This document shows positions 34,116 through 42,088 of a DNA stretch of 42,088 nucleotides, piece by piece. The notes under the pieces are model-generated. The model made no database searches, was not told where the DNA came from, and saw nothing but the letters and a program-made list of their open reading frames with translations. The first letter of the stretch is position 1, and each line of letters opens with the position of its first letter. The stretch lies in the NCBI GenBank assembly GCA_023411815.1, contig JAEYOJ010000006.1:1-42088 (forward strand), read 5' to 3'. A program made the position numbers and the translations under genes. This DNA is from Pseudomonadota bacterium (lineage in GTDB: Bacteria; Desulfobacterota; Desulfovibrionia; Desulfovibrionales; Desulfovibrionaceae).

Positions 34116-34652
34116 GCTCATAAACTCCCAGATGTCGGTTCCGTGAATGAAAGTGAAATTGATTCCCATGGTTCGGCATGGGAGCAATCAACGTGAGGAG
34201 ATTGGACTATCGTAAAGCGGCCTGATTGACGACAAAAAATATGGTGGTCAGTATGCAGGAGTAGCGATAGTGGAGGAAATTGTAATCTTGAATTCTGGAG
34301 TCATTGTCTGCGGCGAATAATTCATACATTGAAAGTATGAGTTTGGCTACAGCAACATGGCACTGCCACGCATCAATAAGGTGCATTAATCGCAATACGT
34401 CAGATCAATGACACTCCTGAGCTTTGATTAGGGCAGGCAGCGTCCTGGAGTGCGACAACATCACATTTCATGTGATTGCCGGGAATCCTCCACAAGAGCA
34501 GGAAAGAACAATGTCCTGCCCGGAGCCAGCCGGAGCGGCCGCTCCCTGGTCCCGAGCTGTTCACCTGCAAGGTGCTGTGGGCGGTGGATAATCCCATGGC
34601 GCGGGTTTGCCTGACAGACAGAAGTGGAGCGCTAAGCCTCAGCGAGGAATGG
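34116..34652. other. Long non-coding region with AT-rich block and small palindromes
   Basis: The part from about 34200 to 34400 is AT-rich relative to the window and has no credible gene. A 15-bp palindrome, TCACAT-TTC-ATGTGA, lies at 34461-34475, and a smaller one, TCATAC-N7-GTATGA, at 34321-34339. Short open frames here lack ribosome-binding sites. Leader and promoter of the DUF2167 gene must lie in it, read on the minus strand. Confidence 0.5.
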
Positions 34653-34681
34653 AAAAGGCCGGGAGCATAGCGCTCCCGGCC
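34653..34681 (-). terminator. Rho-independent terminator of pnp
   Basis: GGCCGGGAG / CTCCCGGCC, a 9-bp stem with a 7-base loop, followed on the minus strand by TTTTCC. It lies 29 bases after the pnp stop codon and closes the infB-pnp cluster. Confidence 0.85.
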
Positions 34682-34709
34682 TTCTTGCGTTCTTTGCCTT
34701 GGACAGGGG

Positions 34710-36971
34710 TTACCTGCGTCCGCCGCGATCGCCGCCGCTGCGTCCGCCGCGGTCACCGCCACGTCCACCACGGTCCCCGCCGCGTCCGCCGCGGTCACGG
34801 TCGCCGCCACGGCCTCCGCCGGAAGGGGCGGAGAACGCGCCCAGATCGACTTCCTGGCCGGCCTGTTCCATGAGCCAAGCCTTGCGCGACAGGCGCACTC
34901 GGCCGTTGGGCTGAACCTCCACGACCTTGACCGTGACTTCCTGTCCCGTGGACAGGAGGTCGGCGACGTTCTCAACACGGTCCACATCAAGCTGCGAAAC
35001 GTGCAGCAGACCTTCCACTCCGGGCATGATCTGCACGATGGCGCCGCAATCGATGATCTTGGTCACGGTGCCCACGTAGTTCTTGCCCACGTCAGGAGTC
35101 TGGTCGTAGTAGAGCACCATTTCCCGCGCCTTGGCCATGGATTCGGCCGTGGGCGCGAAGATCTGGATGCGGCCCGAGTCCTCGATGTCGATGTCGGCCT
35201 CGGTGGCGGCGGTGATGGCCTTGATGTTCTTGCCGCCAGGTCCGATGACTTCGCGGATCTTCTCGGGATTGATGTGCACCACATCGTACTGCGGCGCCAG
35301 GTCGGACAGGTCCGTGCGCGGAGCAGGCAGGATTTTGGCCATTTCCTCAAGGATGAGCATGCGGGCTTCCTTGGCCTGTGCCAAGGCGCGCGCAAGCACT
35401 TCCTGCGGGATGCCCGCAATCTTGATATCCATCTGGATGGCCGTGACGCCTTCGGCCGTGCCGGCGACCTTGAAGTCCATGTCGCCCATGGCGTCTTCGT
35501 CGCCGAGAATGTCGGTCAGCACGAAGTAATCGTCATCGACCTTGGCCAGACCCATGGCGATGCCGGCAACCGGGGCCTTGATGGGCACGCCGGCGTCCAT
35601 GAGCGCCAAGCAGCCGCCGCAGACCGCGGCCATGGACGATGAGCCGTTGGACTCCATGGTCTCGGCCACCACGCGGATGGTGAAGGGAAACTCGCCATCG
35701 GCGGGCAGAACTGGCTTGATGGCGCGCTCGGCAAGGTTGCCGTGACCGATTTCGCGGCGCGACGGGCCGCGCAGGAAGCGGGCCTCGTTCACGCAGAAGG
35801 GCGGGAAGTTGTAATGCAGCATGAAGCCCTTGGTGATCTCGCCCGTAAGCGTCTCGATGCGCTGCTCGTCGCGCGAGGAGCCCAAGGTGGCGATGGCCAG
35901 GGACGATGTTTCGCCGCGCTTGAACAGGGCCGAGCCGTGAGTCTGGGGCAACAGGCCGACCTCGATGGACAGGGGCCGGACCGTTGTCAGATCGCGGCCG
36001 TCGATGCGCACGCCTCTGCTCTTGATGCGCTCGCGCATGATTTCCTTCTCGAGAGCCTCCATGGCTTCGGGAAGGTCCTTCTTGATCTTGTCGGCATTCT
36101 CGGGGTCACGCTCGGAAAGAATGCGCAGGATCTCGTCCTTGACTTCGGAGCGGGCTTTCTTGCGCTCGAGCTTGGCGGCGATGGACAGCGCGGCATCGAA
36201 ATTGGCCTTGCCCAATTCGCGCACGCTGTTCATGAACTCGACTTTTTCGGCTGGAGGGGTGAAGGCGATCTTGGGCTTGCCGACCTTCTCGCGCAGTTCG
36301 TCCTGCAGGTCGAACAGCGGGGCGAGCATCTTATGGCCAAAGGCGATGGCTTCGGCCAAGCGGTCCTCGGCCATGAACTTGGCGCCGCCCTCGACCATGA
36401 CCACTGCATCGCGCGAGGCGGCCAGGACCATGTTCAGGGTGGAGAGCTCGGTGATGCCCTGGTAGGTGGGGAATACGATGAATTCGCCGTTCACGTAACC
36501 CACGCGCGTGCTGGCCAGGGGACCATTGAACGGGATCTTGGAGATGTGCAGGGCGGCCGAGGCGCCGGTTACGGCAAGCACGTCAGGGTTGACGTTCTTA
36601 TCCGCGGACAGGACCGTGGCGATGATCTGCACCTCGTCGCGGAAGCCCTTGGGGAAGCTGGGGCGCAGTGGGCGATCTATGAGCCGGGAGACCAAGGTCT
36701 CACGGTCGCTGGGACGGCCGATCTCGCGGCGAAAGTAGCCGCCAGGAATGCGGCCCGCGGCATAGGACATTTCCTGATAGTTGCAGGTCAGGGGAAAGAA
36801 TCCCTTGTCTTCGGGCAGAGCCTGTGTAACGGCCGTGACCAGGACCACTGTATCGCCGGAGCGCACGAGCACCGCGCCGTCGGCCTGATTGGCGAAACGG
36901 CCCGTCTCGAGCTCGATTTCTATGCCGCCGACCTTTGTCGACAGGCGGAAGGGTTCGAATGGCTTTAGCAT
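34710..36971 (-). CDS. pnp: Polyribonucleotide nucleotidyltransferase (PNPase)
   Basis: A 753-residue 3'-to-5' phosphorolytic exoribonuclease. Two RNase PH-like cores flank a helical domain; the second core holds the catalytic FKVAGTAEGVTA and ILGDEDAMGDMD segments. A KH domain (VIGPGGKNIKAITAAT, about 560-620) and an S1 domain (YVGTVTKIIDCGAIVQIMPGVEGLLHVSQ, about 625-700) follow. Unlike the usual family, the last 40 residues are an Arg-Gly-rich tail built of RGGDRGG repeats. GAGG precedes the ATG. rpsO lies directly upstream, the classical order. Confidence 0.96.
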   Translation of the reverse strand: MLKPFEPFRLSTKVGGIEIELETGRFANQADGAVLVRSGDTVVLVTAVTQALPEDKGFFPLTCNYQEMSYAAGRIPGGYFRREIGRPSDRETLVSRLIDRPLRPSFPKGFRDEVQIIATVLSADKNVNPDVLAVTGASAALHISKIPFNGPLASTRVGYVNGEFIVFPTYQGITELSTLNMVLAASRDAVVMVEGGAKFMAEDRLAEAIAFGHKMLAPLFDLQDELREKVGKPKIAFTPPAEKVEFMNSVRELGKANFDAALSIAAKLERKKARSEVKDEILRILSERDPENADKIKKDLPEAMEALEKEIMRERIKSRGVRIDGRDLTTVRPLSIEVGLLPQTHGSALFKRGETSSLAIATLGSSRDEQRIETLTGEITKGFMLHYNFPPFCVNEARFLRGPSRREIGHGNLAERAIKPVLPADGEFPFTIRVVAETMESNGSSSMAAVCGGCLALMDAGVPIKAPVAGIAMGLAKVDDDYFVLTDILGDEDAMGDMDFKVAGTAEGVTAIQMDIKIAGIPQEVLARALAQAKEARMLILEEMAKILPAPRTDLSDLAPQYDVVHINPEKIREVIGPGGKNIKAITAATEADIDIEDSGRIQIFAPTAESMAKAREMVLYYDQTPDVGKNYVGTVTKIIDCGAIVQIMPGVEGLLHVSQLDVDRVENVADLLSTGQEVTVKVVEVQPNGRVRLSRKAWLMEQAGQEVDLGAFSAPSGGGRGGDRDRGGRGGDRGGRGGDRGGRSGGDRGGRR

Positions 36972-37107
36972 GTGTGAAACCTCGGGATTTGACGCGTGTA
37001 CGATCCCCCCAAGGTTCTAGCTGGACTGCGGCGAGGGTCCTTCGGCTTGCGTCGGAGCGAAGGGCGCCCGGCGACAGCCAACTAAAACGAAACTTGGGGG
37101 CGGCGGT

Positions 37108-37131
37108 GAGGCCCCGCACGCGCGGGGCCTC
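37108..37131 (-). promoter_or_regulatory. GC-rich hairpin between rpsO and pnp
   Basis: GAGGCCCCGC / GCGGGGCCTC, a perfect 10-bp stem with a 4-base loop, lies just after the rpsO stop and before pnp on the minus strand. There is no T-run. By analogy with E. coli rpsO-pnp, it could be an RNase III or attenuator site, but that is inferred from position only. Confidence 0.55.
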
Positions 37132-37140
37132 TTCGTCTGC

Positions 37141-37410
37141 CTACTTGCGGATGCCGAGCTTCGCGATCAGGTCGCGATAGCGCTGCACATCCACCTTCTT
37201 CAGGTAGTTGAGGAGTTTGCGACGCTGGCCGACCAGCTTCAGCAGACCCGTGCGCGAGTGGTAGTCCTTCGTGTGGGTCTTGAAGTGTTCGGTCAGGTAC
37301 TCGATGCGGGCCGTCAACAGGGCGACCTGCACCTCGGGGGAGCCGGTGTCTCCCTCGTGCTTCTTGTGCTCCTCGATCACTTGGCTCTTCTGAGCAGCTG
37401 TCATCACCAC
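37141..37410 (-). CDS. rpsO: 30S ribosomal protein S15
   Basis: An 89-residue S15 protein. The family pattern is clear: HEGDTGSPEVQVALLTARIEYLTEHFKTHTKDYHSRTGLLKLVGQRRKLLNYLKK. It binds 16S rRNA and helps join the central domain of the small subunit. The first codon is GTG at 37410, with GGAGG seven bases upstream; a GTG at 37407 and an ATG at 37404 follow directly, so the exact start is uncertain by two codons. It sits between truB and pnp on the same strand. Confidence 0.94.
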   Translation of the reverse strand: MVMTAAQKSQVIEEHKKHEGDTGSPEVQVALLTARIEYLTEHFKTHTKDYHSRTGLLKLVGQRRKLLNYLKKVDVQRYRDLIAKLGIRK

Positions 37411-37471
37411 AGCGGTATCCTCCGATTAGGGATCATTGTTAGTACGATGCTGCCTCTGTCATATGGCGGCG

Positions 37472-38398
37472 CTAAAACAACCCACGCAAAATGACCCATT
37501 TGAGGCGACCGTCCAGATGTCGGGCCTCGACCAGGGCCAACGGCTCTCCCGATTCGGAGAGCAGGGCCTTGGCGCCGGGGCTCGCGGACTCGGCCAGATC
37601 AGGGGCCACGGGGATGCGCATGCCGTTGCGCACTCCGTTCGCCTCTTCCGGGCCAAGCTCCACCTGGAGCCAGCCGTTCAGGGCCTCGGGAATGGACAGG
37701 ACCCTGGCTCCGAACCCGTCGGGATCGGTCAGGACTTCTTCCAGGCCATGGGCCTGGCCGAGGCTGAAAGGCTCGCTCGCCTCGCGGGTCAGCGCGGTCA
37801 TGATCGCGCCGCACCCAAGTCGCTTCCCCAGGCTGTGGACCAGGGAGCGTACATAGGTTCCCGCGGAACAGGCCACCCTGAAGGCGGCCTCCGGCGGTTG
37901 CACCATGAGTGCTTCCGCCTCGTAAACCATGATTTCCTTCTCCTTGACCGGAACTTCCTCCCCGGCGCGGGCCAATTCGTACAGGGGGCGCCCCTGATGC
38001 TTGGCTGCCGAGTAGGCCGGCACCTCCTGCATGGACGTGCCTTTCCAGTCAAGGACGGCCTGTCGGATCGCGTCGGGATCAAGCCCTTCGCAAGGCCGTT
38101 CTTCGATAACTTTACCCTGGATGTCGTAGGTATCAGTGGTCAGCCCCAGACGCAAGGCTCCATGGTAGGTTTTGCGCGCGCCCAGGAGATGGGACGCCAG
38201 GCGGGTCGCCTTGCCCAGGAGCACCACGAGTACGCCCGAGGCAAGTGGGTCCAAGGTTCCGGCGTGCCCTATGACGGGCTGCCCCAGTTCGCGTTTGATG
38301 CGGTTGAGGCAATCGGTGGACGTGGGGCCGGACGGCTTGTCGAGAACCAGCACCCCATGCAACTGGCGCGCATCCTCCCTGCGTCTGCGGCGGCCCAT
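37472..38398 (-). CDS. truB: tRNA pseudouridine-55 synthase TruB
   Basis: A 308-residue enzyme that makes pseudouridine 55 in tRNA. The catalytic aspartate is D50 in GHAGTLDPLASG, preceded by LDKPSGPTS, and the YSAAKHQGRPLYELAR segment and the C-terminal PUA-like domain are present. ATG 38398 follows the nrnA stop by one base and has GGAG inside the end of that gene; an earlier in-frame start would overlap nrnA by 45 codons. The N-terminus begins with six arginines, MGRRRRRE. Confidence 0.95.
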   Translation of the reverse strand: MGRRRRREDARQLHGVLVLDKPSGPTSTDCLNRIKRELGQPVIGHAGTLDPLASGVLVVLLGKATRLASHLLGARKTYHGALRLGLTTDTYDIQGKVIEERPCEGLDPDAIRQAVLDWKGTSMQEVPAYSAAKHQGRPLYELARAGEEVPVKEKEIMVYEAEALMVQPPEAAFRVACSAGTYVRSLVHSLGKRLGCGAIMTALTREASEPFSLGQAHGLEEVLTDPDGFGARVLSIPEALNGWLQVELGPEEANGVRNGMRIPVAPDLAESASPGAKALLSESGEPLALVEARHLDGRLKWVILRGLF

Positions 38399-38399
38399 G

Positions 38400-39368
38400 C
38401 TAGAGAGTCTCCGCAAAGGCGCGCAGGGCTTGGACGAGGCTGCGTTCGGCCTCGGCCATGGGCGCGAAAATAGTCCCGCCGGCCGCATTCTTGTGTCCGC
38501 CTCCGCCGAAGGACGCGGCCATGGGCTGAACATTCACGCTGCCGGACGAGCGCAGCGAAAATTTGATCTCTTTTGGACCGTCCTCGCGCAGGCTGGCGGC
38601 AACGGCCACGCCCTTGATACGCCGCACGGTGTTGATGATGCCGTCCGTGTCCTGCATGTCCGTGCCGGTCGCATCCAGGTCCTGGCGGGTTATGGTCACC
38701 AGGGCGATCTTGCCGCCATCCAGGAGCTGTGTGCGGCCCAGAACCCGGCTCCAGAGCCGGATGCGCGCAAGAGGTTGCTGGTTCTGCAGGTTGGCGTTGA
38801 ACAGCCCTGGCCTGAGCCCCAGGCGCACGATCTCCGCGGCAAGCTCCAGGACCCGGGCCGTGGTGTTGTCGTAGCTGAAGCTGCCCGTATCCGTGCTGAG
38901 GCCCAGATACACGGCTTCGCCGAGGGCGCCTTCCAGGGGAAAACCCAGCTCTCGCGCGATCTGGGCGGCCATCTCGCTGGTGGAGGCCATGGATGTGTCC
39001 ACCCAGTTGACGGAGCCGAAGCCGGGATTGCCCAGGTGATGGTCGATATTGATGAGGCGCTTGCGGTCCACCCAGGTCATGAGCGCATCGCCTGCACGGT
39101 GCAGGTCACCGCAATCGAGGGTGATGGTCCAGCAGGCGGGGCAGTCGGGTATGGACGTGGCGATGGGAGCCGGCAGGCTCAGCCATTCGAAATCGCGGGG
39201 CAGGCCGCTCTGGTTGTAGAGCGTGAAGCGCTTGCCCAGGCGCTGCAGCACGAAACCCACGGCAGCCATGGCCCCGATGGCGTCGCCGTCGGGGTTAAGG
39301 TGCGCGGTCACGAGGAAGTCGTTCTCGCTGCGCAGGATGCGGGCGATGTCCCTACTCGGGATGTTCAT
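38400..39368 (-). CDS. nrnA: DHH/DHHA1 phosphoesterase, NrnA type (nanoRNase/pAp phosphatase)
   Basis: A 322-residue bifunctional oligoribonuclease and pAp phosphatase. The N-terminal DHH domain shows the metal motifs H23-N-P-D-G-D (D27, D29), D85, and NIDHH (D109-H111); the C-terminal DHHA1 domain has SFGGGGHKNAAGG. It degrades 2-5-nt RNAs left by PNPase and other exonucleases, and also 3'-phosphoadenosine 5'-phosphate, a by-product of sulfate metabolism. Its start overlaps the end of rbfA by 17 bases; its stop lies one base before truB. Placement next to rbfA is common in Gram-positives and Deltaproteobacteria. Confidence 0.93.
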   Translation of the reverse strand: MNIPSRDIARILRSENDFLVTAHLNPDGDAIGAMAAVGFVLQRLGKRFTLYNQSGLPRDFEWLSLPAPIATSIPDCPACWTITLDCGDLHRAGDALMTWVDRKRLINIDHHLGNPGFGSVNWVDTSMASTSEMAAQIARELGFPLEGALGEAVYLGLSTDTGSFSYDNTTARVLELAAEIVRLGLRPGLFNANLQNQQPLARIRLWSRVLGRTQLLDGGKIALVTITRQDLDATGTDMQDTDGIINTVRRIKGVAVAASLREDGPKEIKFSLRSSGSVNVQPMAASFGGGGHKNAAGGTIFAPMAEAERSLVQALRAFAETL

Positions 39369-39684
39369 AGACCATGGTCTCTAGGAAGTCGTCGAAGCGG
39401 AAGCGCAGTTCCGGCACCTTGCGCAGCTTGAGCCGCTTGCCCAGCCGGGTGCGCAGGAACCCCTTGGCCTTTTCCAGGGCCTTGTCCACGTCCTCGCGGG
39501 GGTGCCTCTCGGCGGAGTAGGTAATGTAAACCTCCGCCACGGAGATGTCGGCGTTGAGACGCACACCGCTCACGGTGACCAGTTCGAGCCTGGGGTCCTG
39601 GACCTCTTCGGCCAGCATGTTGGCCAGCTCGCGCATGATCTCTTCGCTCAGGCGCACGGATCGTCTGGATGTGGCGTGCTTCAT
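39352..39684 (-). CDS. rbfA: 30S ribosome-binding factor A
   Basis: A 110-residue RbfA, needed for 16S rRNA 5'-end processing and 30S maturation. The KH-like pattern starts with SVRLSEEIMRELANML and continues with VTVSGVRLNADISVAEVYITY. GAGG precedes ATG 39684. It overlaps nrnA by 17 bases and follows DUF503 after a 10-bp hairpin. Confidence 0.93.
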   Translation of the reverse strand: MKHATSRRSVRLSEEIMRELANMLAEEVQDPRLELVTVSGVRLNADISVAEVYITYSAERHPREDVDKALEKAKGFLRTRLGKRLKLRKVPELRFRFDDFLETMVYEHPE

Positions 39685-39700
39685 GGTATCCTCAGACGAA

Positions 39701-39724
39701 CCGGCCGGGGATGGCCCCGGCCGG
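39701..39724 (-). promoter_or_regulatory. Hairpin in the operon between DUF503 and rbfA
   Basis: CCGGCCGGGG-ATGG-CCCCGGCCGG is a perfect 10-bp stem with a 4-base loop in the 52-base gap. No T-run follows, so a terminator is unlikely; an mRNA processing or stability element is possible. It lies 16 bases before the rbfA start. Confidence 0.5.
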
Positions 39725-39736
39725 CGGTCATGTCTG

Positions 39737-40024
39737 TCAGTCGCTGAAGTACTCGGTGGAGCAGTCCACCAGGTCCTCGGTGGTAGAGGCCTCGACCATG
39801 TTCAGGGCCTTGGTCAGACGCCCCTGCACCGCCTCGGTGTCGGGCCCGCAGGTCACCACGCCGAGCACCAGCCGCGTATGGCTGTCCTGGGATTCGATCT
39901 CGCTCACGGACACGTTGAACTTGTTGCGCAGCTTCTGCTTCATGCTGTTGGCGAAGCTGCGCTTGCCCTTGAGCGAATCGTTGTCATGCAGCGCGAATTC
40001 CAGGCGCAGTACTCCTATCATCAT
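39737..40024 (-). CDS. DUF503 (YlxP-like) protein
   Basis: A 95-residue DUF503 protein: GVLRLEFALHDNDSLKGKRSFANSMKQKLRNKFNVSVSEI is the family start. It is a small protein with ferredoxin-like fold, regularly found between infB and rbfA (ylxP in Bacillus). Function is not established, but the setting argues for ribosome biogenesis. The start is either 40024 or 40021 (two ATGs in a row); GAGG lies close to both. It begins 19 bases after the infB stop. Confidence 0.9.
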   Translation of the reverse strand: MMIGVLRLEFALHDNDSLKGKRSFANSMKQKLRNKFNVSVSEIESQDSHTRLVLGVVTCGPDTEAVQGRLTKALNMVEASTTEDLVDCSTEYFSD

Positions 40025-40043
40025 CCTCTAGGATCAAACCTCT

Positions 40044-42088
40044 CTACAGCGTGGCCTTGGTCTCCACGTGCTCGAAGGCTTCGATAACGTCGCCGACCTT
40101 GATGTCGTTGAAGTTCTCCAGGCCCACGCCGCATTCGTAGCCCTTGACGACTTCCTTCACGTCATCCTTGAAGCGCCGCAGCGACGAGAGCTTGCCCGTG
40201 TAGATGACCACGCCGTTGCGCAGCAGGCGCACGTTCGCGTTGCGCAGGAGCTTGCCGTCAATGACGCCGCATCCCGCCACGGTGCCCACCTTGGGCACGC
40301 TGAAGGTGTCGCGCACCTCGGCCTGGCCGAGGTACTGTTCGCTGATGACCGGCGCGAGCATGCCGGACATGGCGTCCCTGATCTCGTCCACGAGCTTGTA
40401 GATGATGTCGTAGTAGCGGATCTCCACCTTCTCGCGCTCGGCGATCTCGCGGATCTTGGCCGTCGCGCGGATATTGAACCCGATGATGATGGCGTCCGAG
40501 GCCGAGGCCAGCAGGATGTCCGATTCGGAGATGGCGCCCGCGCCGCTGTGCACGATGTCGATCTTGACCGCATCGGTGGACAGCTTGCGCAGGGACTCGG
40601 AAATGGCCTCCAGGGAGCCCTGCACGTCGGCCTTGAGCACGATGTTGAGCGTCTTGACCTCGGCGCTGGGTCTGGACTGGAGGAAAGACTCCAGGGTGAC
40701 CTTGGTCTCCTTGGCCAAGTCGCGCTCGCGCTGCTTGATCTGGCGGGACTCGGCGATGCGCCTGGCCACCTTCTCGTCGGCCACGGCCACGAACTCGTCG
40801 CCCGCGTCGGGCACGCCGTCGAAGCCCTGGACCTCCACCGGAATGGCCGGGCCGGCCTCGCTGATTTTGCGTCCGGCATCGTCGAACATGGCGCGCACCT
40901 TGCCGAAGCGCAGGCCGCAGACGAACGAGTCGCCCTGGCGCAGGGTGCCTTCCTGGATGAGCACGGTGCCCACGGGGCCGCGCCCCTTGTCCAGCTTGGC
41001 CTCGACGATGTGGCCGCGGGCCGGTTTGTCCGGGTTGGCCTTCAGGTCGAGCACCTCGGCCTGCAGGAGAACCATCTCCAGAAGCTCGTCGATGCCCATC
41101 TTCTGTTTGGCCGAGACATGGGCGTAGATGGTTTCTCCACCCCACTCCTCGGGCGAGAGGCCGAGATCGGCCAGTTCACGCTTGACGCGGTCGGGGTTGG
41201 CCCCTTCCTTGTCCATCTTGTTCACGGCCACCACGATGGGGACGCCAGCAGCCTTGGAGTGGCTTACCGCCTCGCGGGTCTGCTCCATGACGCCGTCGTC
41301 GGCGGCCACCACGAGCACCACGAGGTCCGTGACCTGGGCGCCGCGGGCACGCATGGCCGTGAAGGCTTCGTGGCCCGGCGTATCAAGGAAGACGATCTCG
41401 CCGCGCTCGGTGGTTACGTGGTAGGCGCCGATGTGCTGCGTAATGCCGCCTGCCTCGCCAGCCGCGACCTTGGACTCGCGGATGGCGTCCAGGAGCGAGG
41501 TCTTGCCGTGGTCGACGTGGCCCATGATGGTCACGACCGGAGGCCTGGACTTGAGGGTCTCGGCCGTGTCCGGTTCGGTCGGCATGAGGTAGGTATCCTC
41601 CGAGAAGCCGACCTTCTCCACTTCATAGCCGAACTCCTGGGCCACCACCGTGGCGGTGTCGATGTCCAGGGCCTGGTTGATGGTGGCCAGCACGCCGAGG
41701 CCCATGAGGACGCGGATGATCTCGGGGGCCTTGATGCCCATCTGGTGGGCCATGTCGGAGACGCGGATGGCCTCGTCGATCCTGAGCTTGCGCTTGGCCG
41801 CCTTCATGGGCGCCGTGCCGGTCGGCTCGGGCTGTATGGGGCCGCGGGACTTCTTGCCCTTGCGGACCTTGCCGCGCGTGGGGCGATCGCCGAGGTCGGC
41901 CATGGCGGCCTTCTTCTGTTTCACGTCCGCGCCGCGAGCTCCGTCCACGACCTCGCCGCCGAAATTGACCACGCGCTTGTCCTTCTTGCGCCGCCGACGG
42001 GATTCCTCGGCAGAGGGAGCCGCTTCGGCCGGCGCTCCCGGCCTTGCCGGCCGGAAGGGCGGACGCGGACCACCGGGACCTCCGGGAC
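40044..42088 (-). CDS. infB: Translation initiation factor IF-2 (5' part outside the window)
   Basis: About 681 codons from the window edge to the stop at 40044. The visible part starts in a proline/glycine-rich linker (PGGPGGPRPPFRPARPG), passes a basic stretch (RRRRKKDKR), the IF2_N domain (LRIDEAIRVSDMAHQMGIKAPEIIRVL), then the GTPase domain with G1 GHVDHGKTS, G3 DTPGHEAFT and G4 NKMDK, followed by domains II-IV. It places initiator tRNA on the ribosome. The start codon is not in the window; an apparent start at 41972 is an internal GTG. It heads the infB-DUF503-rbfA-nrnA-truB-rpsO-pnp set, with upstream nusA expected beyond the edge. Confidence 0.96.
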   Translation of the reverse strand, partial: PGGPGGPRPPFRPARPGAPAEAAPSAEESRRRRKKDKRVVNFGGEVVDGARGADVKQKKAAMADLGDRPTRGKVRKGKKSRGPIQPEPTGTAPMKAAKRKLRIDEAIRVSDMAHQMGIKAPEIIRVLMGLGVLATINQALDIDTATVVAQEFGYEVEKVGFSEDTYLMPTEPDTAETLKSRPPVVTIMGHVDHGKTSLLDAIRESKVAAGEAGGITQHIGAYHVTTERGEIVFLDTPGHEAFTAMRARGAQVTDLVVLVVAADDGVMEQTREAVSHSKAAGVPIVVAVNKMDKEGANPDRVKRELADLGLSPEEWGGETIYAHVSAKQKMGIDELLEMVLLQAEVLDLKANPDKPARGHIVEAKLDKGRGPVGTVLIQEGTLRQGDSFVCGLRFGKVRAMFDDAGRKISEAGPAIPVEVQGFDGVPDAGDEFVAVADEKVARRIAESRQIKQRERDLAKETKVTLESFLQSRPSAEVKTLNIVLKADVQGSLEAISESLRKLSTDAVKIDIVHSGAGAISESDILLASASDAIIIGFNIRATAKIREIAEREKVEIRYYDIIYKLVDEIRDAMSGMLAPVISEQYLGQAEVRDTFSVPKVGTVAGCGVIDGKLLRNANVRLLRNGVVIYTGKLSSLRRFKDDVKEVVKGYECGVGLENFNDIKVGDVIEAFEHVETKATL

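Noticed and set aside
34207..34395. 62-codon open frame on the minus strand in the AT-rich gap
   Set aside because: No ribosome-binding site, no protein-like pattern, and it lies in non-coding AT-rich DNA.

Overview
The window (about 64% G+C by eye) looks like a chromosomal segment of a Desulfovibrio-type sulfate reducer (Desulfobacterota, Desulfovibrionaceae). This is inferred from the gene content and protein style: split P-protein glycine cleavage genes, NikR next to FolE2, a monoheme cytochrome, PilZ and chemoreceptor genes, a lone sigma54 activator, and the infB-rbfA-truB-rpsO-pnp cluster. No sequence search could be run. No rRNA, tRNA, CRISPR array or phage was seen.

Layout. 1-528: the end of an IS5-type insertion sequence (N-terminus of its transposase, inverted-repeat end, CTAG target) beside a small MITE-like palindromic element and otherwise empty DNA. 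529-3887 (minus strand): small membrane protein, APH-like kinase, PfkB kinase, CutA, monoheme cytochrome c. 4148-7679 (plus): nth, then tgt-GNAT-DUF5698 packed tightly, then a universal stress protein. 7699-12458: a small zinc-ribbon membrane protein, diverging from a four-gene exporter of the MacA/MacB or LolCDE type with two different permeases. 12849-16377: secreted zinc phospholipase C-like protein, PilZ protein, and a DUF255/SPATA20-like thioredoxin-fold enzyme. 16471-20154: a small unknown protein, a hibernation-factor/cold-shock fusion, and a chemoreceptor. 20245-24793 (minus): gcvH-gcvPA-gcvPB-lpd, overlapping or close together, without gcvT. 24982-26927 (plus): SAM methyltransferase, NikR, FolE2. 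27109-31990: orphan flagellar-rod-like protein, sigma54 activator with an altered GAFTGA loop, and a large secreted TPR protein. 32258-34115: MEMO-family protein, convergent with a DUF2167 membrane protein. 34710-42088 (minus): pnp-rpsO-truB-nrnA-rbfA-DUF503-infB, the conserved translation and RNA-maturation cluster; infB runs off the right edge.

How the parts relate. The right-hand cluster covers initiation (IF-2), 30S maturation (RbfA), tRNA pseudouridylation (TruB), nanoRNA/pAp breakdown (NrnA), ribosomal protein S15 and mRNA decay (PNPase). The gcv-lpd set supplies the P, H and L proteins of glycine cleavage; the T protein must come from elsewhere. The exporter genes encode adaptor, ATPase and two permeases but no outer-membrane channel.

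Most notable for follow-up: (a) a dispersed repeat of about 95-120 bp, two copies, each placed in the same orientation relative to the downstream gene (cutA and the phospholipase); (b) the orphan rod protein / GAFTHA sigma54 activator / giant TPR protein group; (c) NikR translationally coupled to metal-dependent FolE2; (d) the HPF-like/cold-shock fusion; (e) several strong hairpins in mRNA leaders and inside operons. I found no clear evidence of a wholly new defence or mobile system in the window.
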